The notes beneath the pieces were generated by a model. The model had not been told where the DNA came from. It was given only the letters and a program-made list of their open reading frames with translations, and made no database searches. 64,000 nucleotides of DNA, from assembly GCA_963795835.1 (NCBI GenBank), contig CAWCJC010000002.1:310001-374000 (forward strand), in the 5' to 3' direction. This document shows, piece by piece, positions 18,266 to 26,713 of this stretch (the stretch's first letter is position 1; every line of letters begins with the position of its first letter). A program made the translations under genes and the position numbers. The DNA comes from JALYXI01 sp963795835 (GTDB lineage Bacteria > Acidobacteriota > Terriglobia > Bryobacterales > Bryobacteraceae).

Positions 18266-19795
18266 ATGCGCCGATTGCTGTTTGCCGCCCTGCTGTTTAC
18301 CTTTTCTCTTCCCGCCCAACTCACCACACAACCGAAGCTGGTGCTGGCCATCGTAGTCGATCAGTTCCGGTACGACTATCTGACGCGCTTCCGGGTCGGC
18401 TATAAAGGCGGCATCGATACGCTGCTCACCAAGGGAGCGGTTTTCACCAACGCGCATTACAATCAGTTCCCCACCGTCACCGCCGTGGGCCACAGCACCT
18501 TTCTGTCCGGGGCCACGCCGTCCGTGAGCGGCATCATCGCGAATGAGTGGTATGACCGCGCGGCGCACGCCAACGTGACCAGCGTTTCCGATGCTTCGGT
18601 GAAGCTGCTTGGCGCGGAGGGGCCCGCGTCGTCACCGAACCGGATGTTGGCCAGCACCCTTGGCGACGAATTAAAAATTGTGAGCCAGAAATCGAAAGTG
18701 GTCGGCATCTCGCTGAAGGACCGCGCGGCGATTCTGCCGGCCGGCCACATGGCCGATGGCGCTTATTGGTTCGACAACAAGAGTGGGAATTTCGTCAGCA
18801 GCACCTTTTATTTTCCGGATCTGCCGGCGTGGGTGAAGGATTATAACGGCAGTCGCCCCGGCGATAAGTTCGCTCACTCGGAATGGATGGGCAAGAAGTT
18901 CGAAGCCCCCGGCGAAGCGTTGAACGCCAGCCTGGCGGCCGCGCCGTGGGGCAACGAACTGATCGAATCCTTCGCCGAGGCCGCAGTCACTCACGAAATG
19001 CTGGGCCAGCGCGGTGTGACGGACCTGCTCGCGGTCAGCTTCTCCTCAAACGACTACGTCGGCCACGCCTTCGGCCCTGACGATCCCGCAGTGAAGGACA
19101 TGGCTTTCCGCACGGACATGCTCTTCCGCAAGCTGTTCACTTATCTCGAGACCAAGGTCGGTATGAAGAACATACTGATCGTGATGACGGCGGACCACGG
19201 CGTTGCGCCCGTTCCCGAAGTTTCCATCGCACGCAAAATGCCGGGCGGCCGCTTCGGCTCAGGCACTGTCGAAAAGACGGTGCAAGCCGCCCTCGAACAG
19301 CGCTATGGAAAGGCCGAGTGGGTCGCGGGGTCCTTTGAAAGCATGCTTTACCTGAACACGGAACTTATCGCCCAAAAGAAGCTGAACCGCGGCGAAGTTA
19401 CTCGCACCGCGGCCGATGCGCTGATCGCCCTTCCGCACGTCGCGCGCGTTTACACAAGGGAGCAGTTGCTTTCCGGCGGCTTTCCCCTGGACGCAACCGG
19501 AATTCGCATGAATAACGGCTTCTATGCGGGCCGCTCGGGCGATCTCTTCGTCATCCTCGATCCCTTCTGGCTTTTCGGCGGGGGCACCAGAGGTACCAGC
19601 CACAGCACCGTTTGGGATTACGACACCCACGTTCCCGTCATCTTCATGGGCGCCGGTGTTCGTCCGGGCAAGTATTATGACGCTATTACCGTCAATGATG
19701 TCGCTCCCACGCTTGCCGCCCTGTTGGGTGTGGAGCAGCCAAGCGGCGTCTCCGGACGGGTGCTCTCCCAAATGTTCACAAAAGAAGTAAATTAG
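18266..19795 (+). CDS. PafA-like alkaline phosphatase superfamily enzyme
   Basis: A 509-residue exported phosphatase with a signal peptide (RRLLFAALLFTFSLPAQ). Metal and catalytic residues can be read off: D32 in VDQFRYD, the nucleophile T72 in PTVTAVGHS, N93 in IIANEWYD, and K151 and R153 in SLKDR. Later come SSNDYVGHAFGP, TADHGVAP and the histidine in THVPVIF. The spacing of T72, N93 and the K-x-R pair agrees with PafA-type phosphate monoesterases as I know them. It probably releases phosphate from organic esters in the periplasm. An upstream frame extends to 18191, but the signal peptide fixes the start. Confidence 0.87.
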   Translation: MRRLLFAALLFTFSLPAQLTTQPKLVLAIVVDQFRYDYLTRFRVGYKGGIDTLLTKGAVFTNAHYNQFPTVTAVGHSTFLSGATPSVSGIIANEWYDRAAHANVTSVSDASVKLLGAEGPASSPNRMLASTLGDELKIVSQKSKVVGISLKDRAAILPAGHMADGAYWFDNKSGNFVSSTFYFPDLPAWVKDYNGSRPGDKFAHSEWMGKKFEAPGEALNASLAAAPWGNELIESFAEAAVTHEMLGQRGVTDLLAVSFSSNDYVGHAFGPDDPAVKDMAFRTDMLFRKLFTYLETKVGMKNILIVMTADHGVAPVPEVSIARKMPGGRFGSGTVEKTVQAALEQRYGKAEWVAGSFESMLYLNTELIAQKKLNRGEVTRTAADALIALPHVARVYTREQLLSGGFPLDATGIRMNNGFYAGRSGDLFVILDPFWLFGGGTRGTSHSTVWDYDTHVPVIFMGAGVRPGKYYDAITVNDVAPTLAALLGVEQPSGVSGRVLSQMFTKEVN

Positions 19796-19852
19796 TAGAG
19801 TCGGTCTGCAAAGGCGGGCCGCTGTTCAGACTTTAAAGGAGTTCCAACCAGC

Positions 19853-20377
19853 ATGTTTAGTTTTCCAGCCGTGAGGACGGGTTTGCTTGCCCTGTCTTTG
19901 TTCTCCCTCGCTCAGGCCCTTCCCGCGCAAACGAAATTGGCGGTCGTGAACCTACAGCGGGCGGTGCTCGAATCGGCTGAAATCAAGAAAGCGTCTGCCG
20001 ACCTCGAAAACAAATACAAACCGCGCCAGCAAGCTGCGGAAAAGATCAATACGGAGCTGCAAAACATCCAGCAGCAACTCCAGAATGGGCAGGGCAAGCT
20101 CCAACCGCAAGCCGAAGCCGAACTCCAGGCTCAAGGCACGCGCCGCCAGCGGGAATTGCAGCGCCTTAGCCAGGACCTCCAGACCGATGTCGAAGCCGAC
20201 CGTAATGAAATCTTGAGTAAGGCATCGCAGAAGATGCAAGCTGTAGTGAAAAAGCTTGCCGAAGACAAAGGTTTCGACGTCGTGATCGACACGCAAACCG
20301 CCATCTTCGTGAAACCAGTGGTCGATATCACTACCGATGCAATCGCCGCCTACGACAAAGCGTATCCTGTTAAGTAG
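19853..20377 (+). CDS. OmpH/Skp-family periplasmic chaperone
   Basis: A 174-residue exported protein. A signal peptide (LLALSLFSLAQALPAQ) is followed by LAVVNLQRAVLESAEIKKASADL, typical of Skp. A long glutamine-rich coiled coil spans residues 50-130, and the C-terminal strand has DKGFDVVIDTQTAIFVKP. Skp binds unfolded outer-membrane proteins in the periplasm, which shows a diderm envelope. AAAGGAG stands upstream of the ATG. Its usual partner bamA is not beside it here. Confidence 0.85.
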   Translation: MFSFPAVRTGLLALSLFSLAQALPAQTKLAVVNLQRAVLESAEIKKASADLENKYKPRQQAAEKINTELQNIQQQLQNGQGKLQPQAEAELQAQGTRRQRELQRLSQDLQTDVEADRNEILSKASQKMQAVVKKLAEDKGFDVVIDTQTAIFVKPVVDITTDAIAAYDKAYPVK

Positions 20378-20394
20378 GGCGGCTTAGGCTAAAA

Positions 20395-20892
20395 ATGGCG
20401 GGCTATCTCGATCAATACGGCGCAGGCGAAGAGCGGCGCTTATGGATCGCGAAATGGGCGATCGGGTCGATTCTCTTCCTCTTGATTTTCGGCACGCTGG
20501 GCTATTATCTGTTCAAGAACCACGCTCAGGAATCGGCCGTAAAACACTTTCTCGCCACCATTCGCGCCAAGGATTACAAGGCCGCCTACGCGATGTGGGG
20601 CTGCACGGATCAGAAACCCTGCCCGGGGTACGATTACAACAAGTTTCTGGAAGATTGGGGACCGAAAGCCGTTTCGGATTCTATGCGTATTTCGGACAGT
20701 GAGACGTGCAACGCGGGCGTGATTGTCACCGTCGCCAAAGATCAGGACGGCACAAAACAGGAGAAGCTCTGGATTGAGAAGAGCAACCCGACCATGGGGT
20801 TCTCGCCGTTTCCTTCCTGTCCGAATAAAACTCCACTGGCCAACATGATTCATCAAACAGTCGGTAAACTGCGGAAACCGTTCTTAAACTGA
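20395..20892 (+). CDS. Membrane-anchored protein of unknown function
   Basis: I do not recognise this 165-residue protein. A cytoplasmic head of about 20 residues is followed by a single transmembrane helix (WAIGSILFLLIFGTLGYYLF). An outer domain begins HFLATIRAKDYKAAYAMWGC. The YKAAYAMW region resembles small NTF2-like or DUF4878-type domains that sit outside the membrane. Cysteines in MWGCTDQKPCPG, SETCNAG and FPSCPNK suggest disulfides, consistent with a periplasmic location. It lies between ompH and citrate synthase with short gaps. Confidence 0.6.
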   Translation: MAGYLDQYGAGEERRLWIAKWAIGSILFLLIFGTLGYYLFKNHAQESAVKHFLATIRAKDYKAAYAMWGCTDQKPCPGYDYNKFLEDWGPKAVSDSMRISDSETCNAGVIVTVAKDQDGTKQEKLWIEKSNPTMGFSPFPSCPNKTPLANMIHQTVGKLRKPFLN

Positions 20893-20908
20893 TAAAACTA
20901 AAGGGCAC

Positions 20909-22040
20909 ATGAGCGCCACCACACCAGCAGCGGGATTAGAAGGCATCATCGCCGGGGAATCGGAAATCTGTTACATCGATGGCTACAACGGGATCCTGAG
21001 CTACCGCGGATACAATATCCACGAACTCGCTGATCACGCCACCTTTGAAGAAGTCATCCACCTGCTCTGGAAAGGCAAGCTGCCGAAGCAGGCGGAAATC
21101 GATGCCCTGAAACAAAGCTTGATTGCTAACGCGGCCATTCCTTCTGAGGTCGTGGAGTTCCTTCGCGCCGCGCCCAAATCCGCGCTGCCCATGGACGTCC
21201 TTCGCACCGCCGTTTCCATGCTGAGCCTGTATGATGCCGCGGCGCGCGATATGTCTCCAGCCGCCAACGAACTCAAGGCCGTAAAGCTGATGGCGCAGAC
21301 TTCCACCATCGTCAGCACTTACGATCGTCTCCGCAACGGTCAACAGCCGCTCCCGGCTAATCCTGAACTCAGTTTCGCCGCGAACTTCCTTTATTGCCTC
21401 ACAGGCAAAGACGCCAGACGAAGTCATGTCGCACACCTTCGATGTCGCGCTCACCCTGCATGCCGATCACGAATTGAACGCGTCCACCTTCGCCGCCCGC
21501 GTTACTGCGGCCACGCTCTCCGATATCTATTCCTGCGTCACCAGCGCCATCGGTGCACTGAAAGGCCCGCTGCACGGCGGCGCCAACGAAGACGTCATCC
21601 GCATGCTGCTTGAAGTCGGCGATGCCGATAAAGCCGTCGAGCGTGTTCACGCCATGCTCGCTCGCAAGGCGAAAATTCCCGGCTTCGGCCACCGCGTTTA
21701 TCGCACTGAAGACCCCCGCGCCACTCATCTGCGCGCCTTCAGCGAGGCCGTAGGCAAGAGCACCGGGCAGGAGAATCTTTACCTCATGTCGAAGCGCGTC
21801 GAAGAAACCATTCGCGTGGAAAAGAAGCTGAACGCGAATGTGGATTTCTACTCGGCGTCCACTTACTATTCTCTCGGCATCCCCATCGATCTCTTCACCC
21901 CCATCTTCGCCATCAGCCGCATGTCCGGTTGGACCGCACACATTCTCGAGCAGTACCACAACAACCGCCTCATCCGGCCCCGCGCCGATTACAAGGGCAA
22001 CCCGGACGGCATGCCCTGGATCCCTGTGACCCAACGCTAA
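20909..22040 (+). CDS. gltA: Citrate synthase, apparent +1 frameshift
   Basis: It condenses acetyl-CoA and oxaloacetate at the entry to the TCA cycle. The N-terminal half contains GYNGILSYRGYNIHELA and FEEVIHLLWKGKLP. The frame is lost after FLYCLTGK. The next frame continues with MSHTFDVALTLHADHELNASTFAARV, GPLHGGANEDV, IPGFGHRVYRTEDPRA and DFYSASTYYSLGIP, which hold the catalytic histidines and aspartate. Dropping one A from AAA at 21407-21409 gives about 376 residues, typical of the short archaeal/Gram-positive type. Such an essential gene is unlikely to be broken, so the shift is most likely an error in the sequence. Confidence 0.9.
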
Positions 22041-22053
22041 TGAGAGCCAGCTA

Positions 22054-22326
22054 GTGGACGAGCGCGCCTACTTCACCGAATCGAACACCACAAAATCAGC
22101 TTCGCTGAATTGCCCTTTCTGCAAGACCGTCGAAACCTACGAGCTCCGTTGGCTTCAGCGTAAAAAGAAAGACCGCCTGCCCCCGGGCGGCGACGATCGC
22201 GACCGCGCGAAATTCGCCAAAGCACAAAGCTATCTGCTGCTGCTCGACGACAAAGCCACTTGTAAGAACCCGCGCTGCCGGCGTCCTTTCGAAATCTCCG
22301 GCATCAAAACCGTAGCATTCCTTTAG
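22054..22326 (+). CDS. Small zinc-ribbon protein
   Basis: A 90-residue protein from a GTG start. Two cysteine pairs, CPFC near residue 20 and CKNPRC near residue 73, would form one zinc ribbon. Between them lies a basic stretch (RWLQRKKKDRLPPGG) and a leucine cluster (SYLLLLDD). I do not recognise the family. The gene sits fourteen bases after citrate synthase and sixteen before alaS, so it is probably co-transcribed with them. Confidence 0.6.
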   Translation: MDERAYFTESNTTKSASLNCPFCKTVETYELRWLQRKKKDRLPPGGDDRDRAKFAKAQSYLLLLDDKATCKNPRCRRPFEISGIKTVAFL

Positions 22327-22341
22327 TCCCCCAACACCACC

Positions 22342-24996
22342 ATGACAGGCAACGAAATCCGCCAACAGTTCCTCCATTTCTTCGCGTCCAAGAACCACCG
22401 CATCGTGAAAAGTTCTTCCCTGCTGCCCGCAAACGACCCCACCCTGCTTTTCACCAACGCGGGAATGAACCAGTTTAAGGACGTCTTCCTCGGCCAGGAA
22501 CATCGCGATTACAAGCGCGCCACCAGCTCGCAGAAGTGCGTCCGCGCCGGCGGCAAGCACAACGATCTGGAGAACGTCGGCTACACCGCGCGCCATCACA
22601 CGTTTTTTGAAATGCTCGGCAACTTCTCCTTCGGCGATTACTTCAAGGCCGATGCCATCCGCTTCGCCTGGGAACTGATCACGGAAGTTTACAAGCTCCC
22701 GAAGGAAAAGCTTTACGTCACTGTCTTCCGGGAAGACGACGAAGCCGAAGAGCTTTGGCAGCAGATCGCGGGCGTATCGAAGGACCGCATCTTCCGCCTC
22801 GATGAGAAAGACAACTTCTGGCAAATGGGCGAGACCGGCCCCTGCGGTCCGTGCTCCGAAATCCACTACGATCTGGGTATCGAAGCAGCAGAACCGGGCC
22901 GCGAACACGAACAGTTTCCGCTCGATGGGGGCGGCCGCTTCGTCGAATTCTGGAACCTGGTGTTCATGCAATTCAACAAGGACGCCGCGGGCGTGATGAC
23001 GCCGCTTCCCCGGCCTTCGGTCGATACCGGCATGGGTCTCGAACGCATCACCGCCATCCTCCAGGGCAAGCTCTCGAACTACGATACGGATCTGATTCAC
23101 CCCATCATGCTGCATGCGGCGGACAAGCTGGGAGTCACCTTCGGCACTGATCCCAAAATCGATACCGCGCTCCGCATCATCGCCGACCACAGCCGCGCCA
23201 CCGCTTTCCTGATCCACGATGGCGTGCTTCCCGCGAACGATGGCCGCGGTTATGTCCTCCGGAAAATCATGCGCCGCGCCATGCGCCACGCGCACCTGAT
23301 CGGGCGCGAAGAGCCTTTCTTGTATGAACTCACCAGTTTCGTCGCGGAGTTCATGCAGGAAGCTTACCCGGAGATGATGGAAAGCATCCCGCGCGTAGCC
23401 CGCATCGTCAAGGACGAAGAACACCGTTATCAAAACACGTTCCTCGTCGCCGAGAAGGTCTTCAATGCCGAAGTCGCTTCACTCAACGGAGCGCCCTTGC
23501 CCGGCGCTGTTTCGTTTAAGCTGTACGATACCTACGGCCTTGCCCCCGATGAGCAGGAGGACATGGCGCGAGAGCTTGGCGTCGCCATCGATCGCGCCGG
23601 TTTCGATTCCGCCATGGCCGCGCAACGCGAGCGCGCCCGCAGCAGTTGGAAGGGCGCGGAAAAAGGCGCGGTTGTCCCCGCTTACCAGGAGTTGCTCGCG
23701 AAGGGCAAAACGCGATTCCTGGGTTATCAGCATCTGGAAAGTAGCGCCACGGTTGTGGGCTTGCTCATCGATCGCCAGCTCGTGAACGAAATCCCCGCCG
23801 GCACCGACGCCGAACTCGTACTCGATCAAACCCCGTTCTACGCCGAAACCGGCGGCCAGGTAGGCGACCACGGCACGCTCTACTCCGCCGAGTCCGGCGA
23901 ACCCGTCGCGCGCGTATCGAGCGCTTTCCCGGGCGTCCCCGGCCTCACCATCCATCGCATTCACACGCTGCAACCGCTGCACGTTGGCGATCTACTCAAA
24001 GCCCAGGTCGCAACCGAGCTTCGCTTAGCCACCGAACGCAACCACACCGCCACCCACCTTCTCCACGCCGCACTCCGCGATGTTCTGGGCACCCACGTCA
24101 AACAAGCCGGCAGCGTCGTCGAACCGCCCCGTCTCCGCTTCGATTTCACGCACTACGCCGCTCTCTCCCCCGAAGAAACCCGCGAGATCGAGCGCATCGT
24201 CAACTCTGAGATCCTTCGCAACGTTAACGTCTCGACCGACATACTCCCCATTGAAGAAGCTCTGGCTACCGGGGCCATGGCGCTCTTCGGCGAAAAATAT
24301 GGCGATGAAGTGCGCGTCGTCTCCGTCCCTGGCGGCCATGGCGAGACTTTCAGCCGGGAACTCTGCGGCGGCACCCACGTCCGCCGCTTAGGCGATATTG
24401 GCCTTTTCAAGATCACCAGCGAGGGCAGCATCTCCGCCGGTGTGCGCCGCATTGAAGCTATTACGGGTTCCGAAGCCGTCCGCCAATATCAACAGACCTC
24501 CGACGCCATGTCCCGAGTCGCCCAGTTGGTTCGCGCCAACGACGGCGAATTGGTAGAACAAGTCGAGCGCATCATCGGCCAAAGCCGCCAGCTTGAACGC
24601 CAAGTCGAACAACTGAAGACCCGGCTCGCCCACGCCGCCAGCGCCGGTCTGGAATCGCAAGCTCGCACCGTTGGCTCCTCTCACATCCTCTCCGCCCGCG
24701 TGGACGGTATGGACCGCCAGCAAATGCGCACCCTCGCCGATTCGCTCCGGAACAAGTGGAAATCAGCCGTCATCGTTCTCGCGGGCGCCGACGACGGCAA
24801 CGTCTCTGTCGTTTCCGCCGTCACCAAAGACCTCACCCAAAAGGTGCAGGCGGGCAAATTGGCAGGCGCCGTCGCGCAGGCAACAGGAGGCAAAGGCGGT
24901 GGGCGTCCCGATATGGCGGAAGGTGGTGGCAAAGATGCTTCCGGGCTTGATGCGGCGCTCGAGCAAATCTATCGCACCGTCGAATCGCAAATCTAA
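22342..24996 (+). CDS. alaS: Alanyl-tRNA synthetase
   Basis: The 884-residue enzyme charges tRNA-Ala. The class II catalytic core is at the N-terminus (FTNAGMNQFKDVFLG, RHHTFFEMLGNFSFGDYFK, GRGYVLRKIMRRA). The editing domain has NHTATHLLHAALRDVLGTH and FSRELCGGTHVRRLGDIG, with its zinc-binding histidines and cysteine. The C-terminal C-Ala domain is glycine-rich (ATGGKGGGRPDMAEGGGKD). The length is standard. It is followed directly by the ypdA-like gene. Confidence 0.97.
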   Translation: MTGNEIRQQFLHFFASKNHRIVKSSSLLPANDPTLLFTNAGMNQFKDVFLGQEHRDYKRATSSQKCVRAGGKHNDLENVGYTARHHTFFEMLGNFSFGDYFKADAIRFAWELITEVYKLPKEKLYVTVFREDDEAEELWQQIAGVSKDRIFRLDEKDNFWQMGETGPCGPCSEIHYDLGIEAAEPGREHEQFPLDGGGRFVEFWNLVFMQFNKDAAGVMTPLPRPSVDTGMGLERITAILQGKLSNYDTDLIHPIMLHAADKLGVTFGTDPKIDTALRIIADHSRATAFLIHDGVLPANDGRGYVLRKIMRRAMRHAHLIGREEPFLYELTSFVAEFMQEAYPEMMESIPRVARIVKDEEHRYQNTFLVAEKVFNAEVASLNGAPLPGAVSFKLYDTYGLAPDEQEDMARELGVAIDRAGFDSAMAAQRERARSSWKGAEKGAVVPAYQELLAKGKTRFLGYQHLESSATVVGLLIDRQLVNEIPAGTDAELVLDQTPFYAETGGQVGDHGTLYSAESGEPVARVSSAFPGVPGLTIHRIHTLQPLHVGDLLKAQVATELRLATERNHTATHLLHAALRDVLGTHVKQAGSVVEPPRLRFDFTHYAALSPEETREIERIVNSEILRNVNVSTDILPIEEALATGAMALFGEKYGDEVRVVSVPGGHGETFSRELCGGTHVRRLGDIGLFKITSEGSISAGVRRIEAITGSEAVRQYQQTSDAMSRVAQLVRANDGELVEQVERIIGQSRQLERQVEQLKTRLAHAASAGLESQARTVGSSHILSARVDGMDRQQMRTLADSLRNKWKSAVIVLAGADDGNVSVVSAVTKDLTQKVQAGKLAGAVAQATGGKGGGRPDMAEGGGKDASGLDAALEQIYRTVESQI

Positions 24997-24997
24997 G

Positions 24998-25972
24998 ATG
25001 GAACAGTTCGACGCTCTGATCGTCGGCGCCGGACCCACGGGCCTTGCCTGCGCCATAGAGCTCGGCCGCCGGAATCAGCGCGCCGTCGTCCTCGATAAAG
25101 GCTGTCTCGCCAACTCCATCTACCACTACCCCACGAACCTTACTTTCTTCACCACGCCCGAACTGCTCGAAATCGGTGACATCCCGATGACGAGCCTTAA
25201 CGACAAGCCAAACAAAATCGAAGCTCTCAAGTACTACCGCCGCGTCGCTCAGTTCTACAAGCTCGATGTGCGGCAGGAGCAGAACGTGCTCGCCGTCTCT
25301 GGCGAAGACGGCGCATTCGAAGTCTCCGCCTCTGATCCTTACGGCACTCGCACCGCCTATAGCGCGCGCAAGGTGGTCCTTGCCACCGGGTATTACGACG
25401 TTCCCAATCTGCTCAATGTTCCCGGGGAAGACCTTCCCAAGGTACTCCACTATTACAAGGACGCGCACCCGTACTTCGATCACGACGTCCTGGTCGTGGG
25501 GGCGAAAAACTCTGCCGCCATTGCCGCGCTTGAACTCCTCTGGACCGGTGCCCGTGTCACTTTGGTACACCGGGGTACGCAAATCTCGAAGTCCGTTAAA
25601 TATTGGATCAAGCCAAACATTGAAAACCGGATCAAGAGCGGCGAGATCACCGGCTATTTCGAGAGCCGGGTTTCCGCTATCCGCGAGCACGAAGTGGATC
25701 TCGTCACCCCCGCCGGTTCGAAGACAATTCCGAACGACTACGTTTTTGCTCTCATCGGCTACAAACCTGATGAAAAATTGCTTGAATCGATCGGTGTCCG
25801 CATCGATCCCGCGACCGGCCGTCCGAATCTGAATCCTGCCACTCTTGAGAGCGAACGCTCAGGGGTTTACCTGGCAGGGGTGATTGTTGCGGGCATGCAC
25901 ACCAGCGAAATATTCATCGAAAACGGCCGATTTCACGGGAAAATCATAGCCGAAGCCATCGTTCGAAATTAA
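24998..25972 (+). CDS. ypdA: YpdA-like bacillithiol disulfide reductase
   Basis: A 324-residue FAD/NADPH oxidoreductase. FAD binding is by DALIVGAGPTGLACAIEL at the N-terminus and NADPH binding by VLVVGAKNSAAIAALEL near residue 165. ATGYYDVPNLLNVPGED and the late SGVYLAGVIVAGMHTSEIFIENGR match YpdA as known from Bacillus and Staphylococcus, which reduces oxidised bacillithiol. There is no CxxC thioredoxin-reductase pair. The start at 24998 follows the alaS stop by one base; an upstream extension inside alaS is spurious. This suggests the organism makes bacillithiol, which is inference until bshABC are found. Confidence 0.82.
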   Translation: MEQFDALIVGAGPTGLACAIELGRRNQRAVVLDKGCLANSIYHYPTNLTFFTTPELLEIGDIPMTSLNDKPNKIEALKYYRRVAQFYKLDVRQEQNVLAVSGEDGAFEVSASDPYGTRTAYSARKVVLATGYYDVPNLLNVPGEDLPKVLHYYKDAHPYFDHDVLVVGAKNSAAIAALELLWTGARVTLVHRGTQISKSVKYWIKPNIENRIKSGEITGYFESRVSAIREHEVDLVTPAGSKTIPNDYVFALIGYKPDEKLLESIGVRIDPATGRPNLNPATLESERSGVYLAGVIVAGMHTSEIFIENGRFHGKIIAEAIVRN

Positions 25973-26076
25973 GATTCCATCATCCCTCGGTCTTGGCAGA
26001 GAAATTGCCATCTTTGAAGCCAAAGACAATCTCACGGGATCTAACAAGTGAGAACACGAGGGGTAACTGAAAAAGA

Positions 26077-26319
26077 ATGATTACTTCAATATTGAACGCT
26101 ATATTTGGATGTGCGCATCGCCGCACTTCTTTCCCGATCACTCCCGCCCGACGTTCCACTTTGGCGCACGGCTCTGAAGGCAAAACGTACGTAACCTGTC
26201 TCGATTGCGGCAAAGAATTTGACTACAATTGGGCTGAAATGCGAATAGGCGCTGAAAAGTCGCGCGTTGCACCTGTTCTCGCTCCGCAAAGTTTCACCGT
26301 TCATCACTCCGTTCGTTAA
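26077..26319 (+). CDS. Small zinc-ribbon-like protein
   Basis: An 80-residue protein preceded by GAGGGG. It has CAHRR near residue 12 and CLDCGKEFDYNW near residue 47, giving a C-x-H plus CxxC arrangement that could bind one zinc. The hydrophobic start (ITSILNAIFG) may dock to a membrane or fold on itself. I have the impression that similar small proteins are widespread in Acidobacteria but cannot check this. It has no assigned function. Confidence 0.55.
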   Translation: MITSILNAIFGCAHRRTSFPITPARRSTLAHGSEGKTYVTCLDCGKEFDYNWAEMRIGAEKSRVAPVLAPQSFTVHHSVR

Positions 26320-26353
26320 TTGAACTTCCCTGGGGTGTAGTGCGTAATCATGG

Positions 26354-26663
26354 ATGACTATGCACTGCACCAACTGCGGTTCTGTTCTTGATTCCGCCGC
26401 TAAGTTTTGTCCCTCGTGCGGGCATCCGGTTAACCCTGTATCTGGGGGGCGGCCCGTTGCCTGTGCAGGACCGGTTGATCCGTCCTCGAGTCGGCCGTCG
26501 CATCGCGGGTGTCTGCCTTGCGATTTCAAATAGCCTCGGCTGGAACGTCACGATTGTCCGTTTGATCTGGTTTCTGTTGATCTTCGGAGCGGGAACAGGG
26601 GTACTTGGATACCTGATCGCCTGGATCATCATCCCGAGTGAACCCAAGACCCGCCTCTACTAA
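26354..26663 (+). CDS. Zinc-ribbon plus PspC-domain membrane protein, apparent +1 frameshift
   Basis: Frame one encodes a double-CxxC zinc ribbon (CTNCGSVLDSAAKFCPSCG) and then goes astray. The next frame holds a PspC domain (RRIAGVCLAISNSLGWNVTIVRL and one transmembrane helix, FGAGTGVLGYLIAWIIIP). Removing one G from GGGGGG at 26444-26449 joins them into about 102 residues. This zinc-ribbon-PspC arrangement is a common design. PspC senses inner-membrane stress in the Psp system. It lies 50 bases before lon. A start at 26360 is also possible. Confidence 0.72.
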
Positions 26664-26713
26664 ATAGCAACCTTTAGTCGTCTTCGCTCATCTTTTCTTA
26701 TATAGGAACAATC

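Noticed and set aside
22096..23433. A 445-residue open frame antisense to alaS
   Set aside because: It mirrors the codon pattern of alaS and lacks any family motif.
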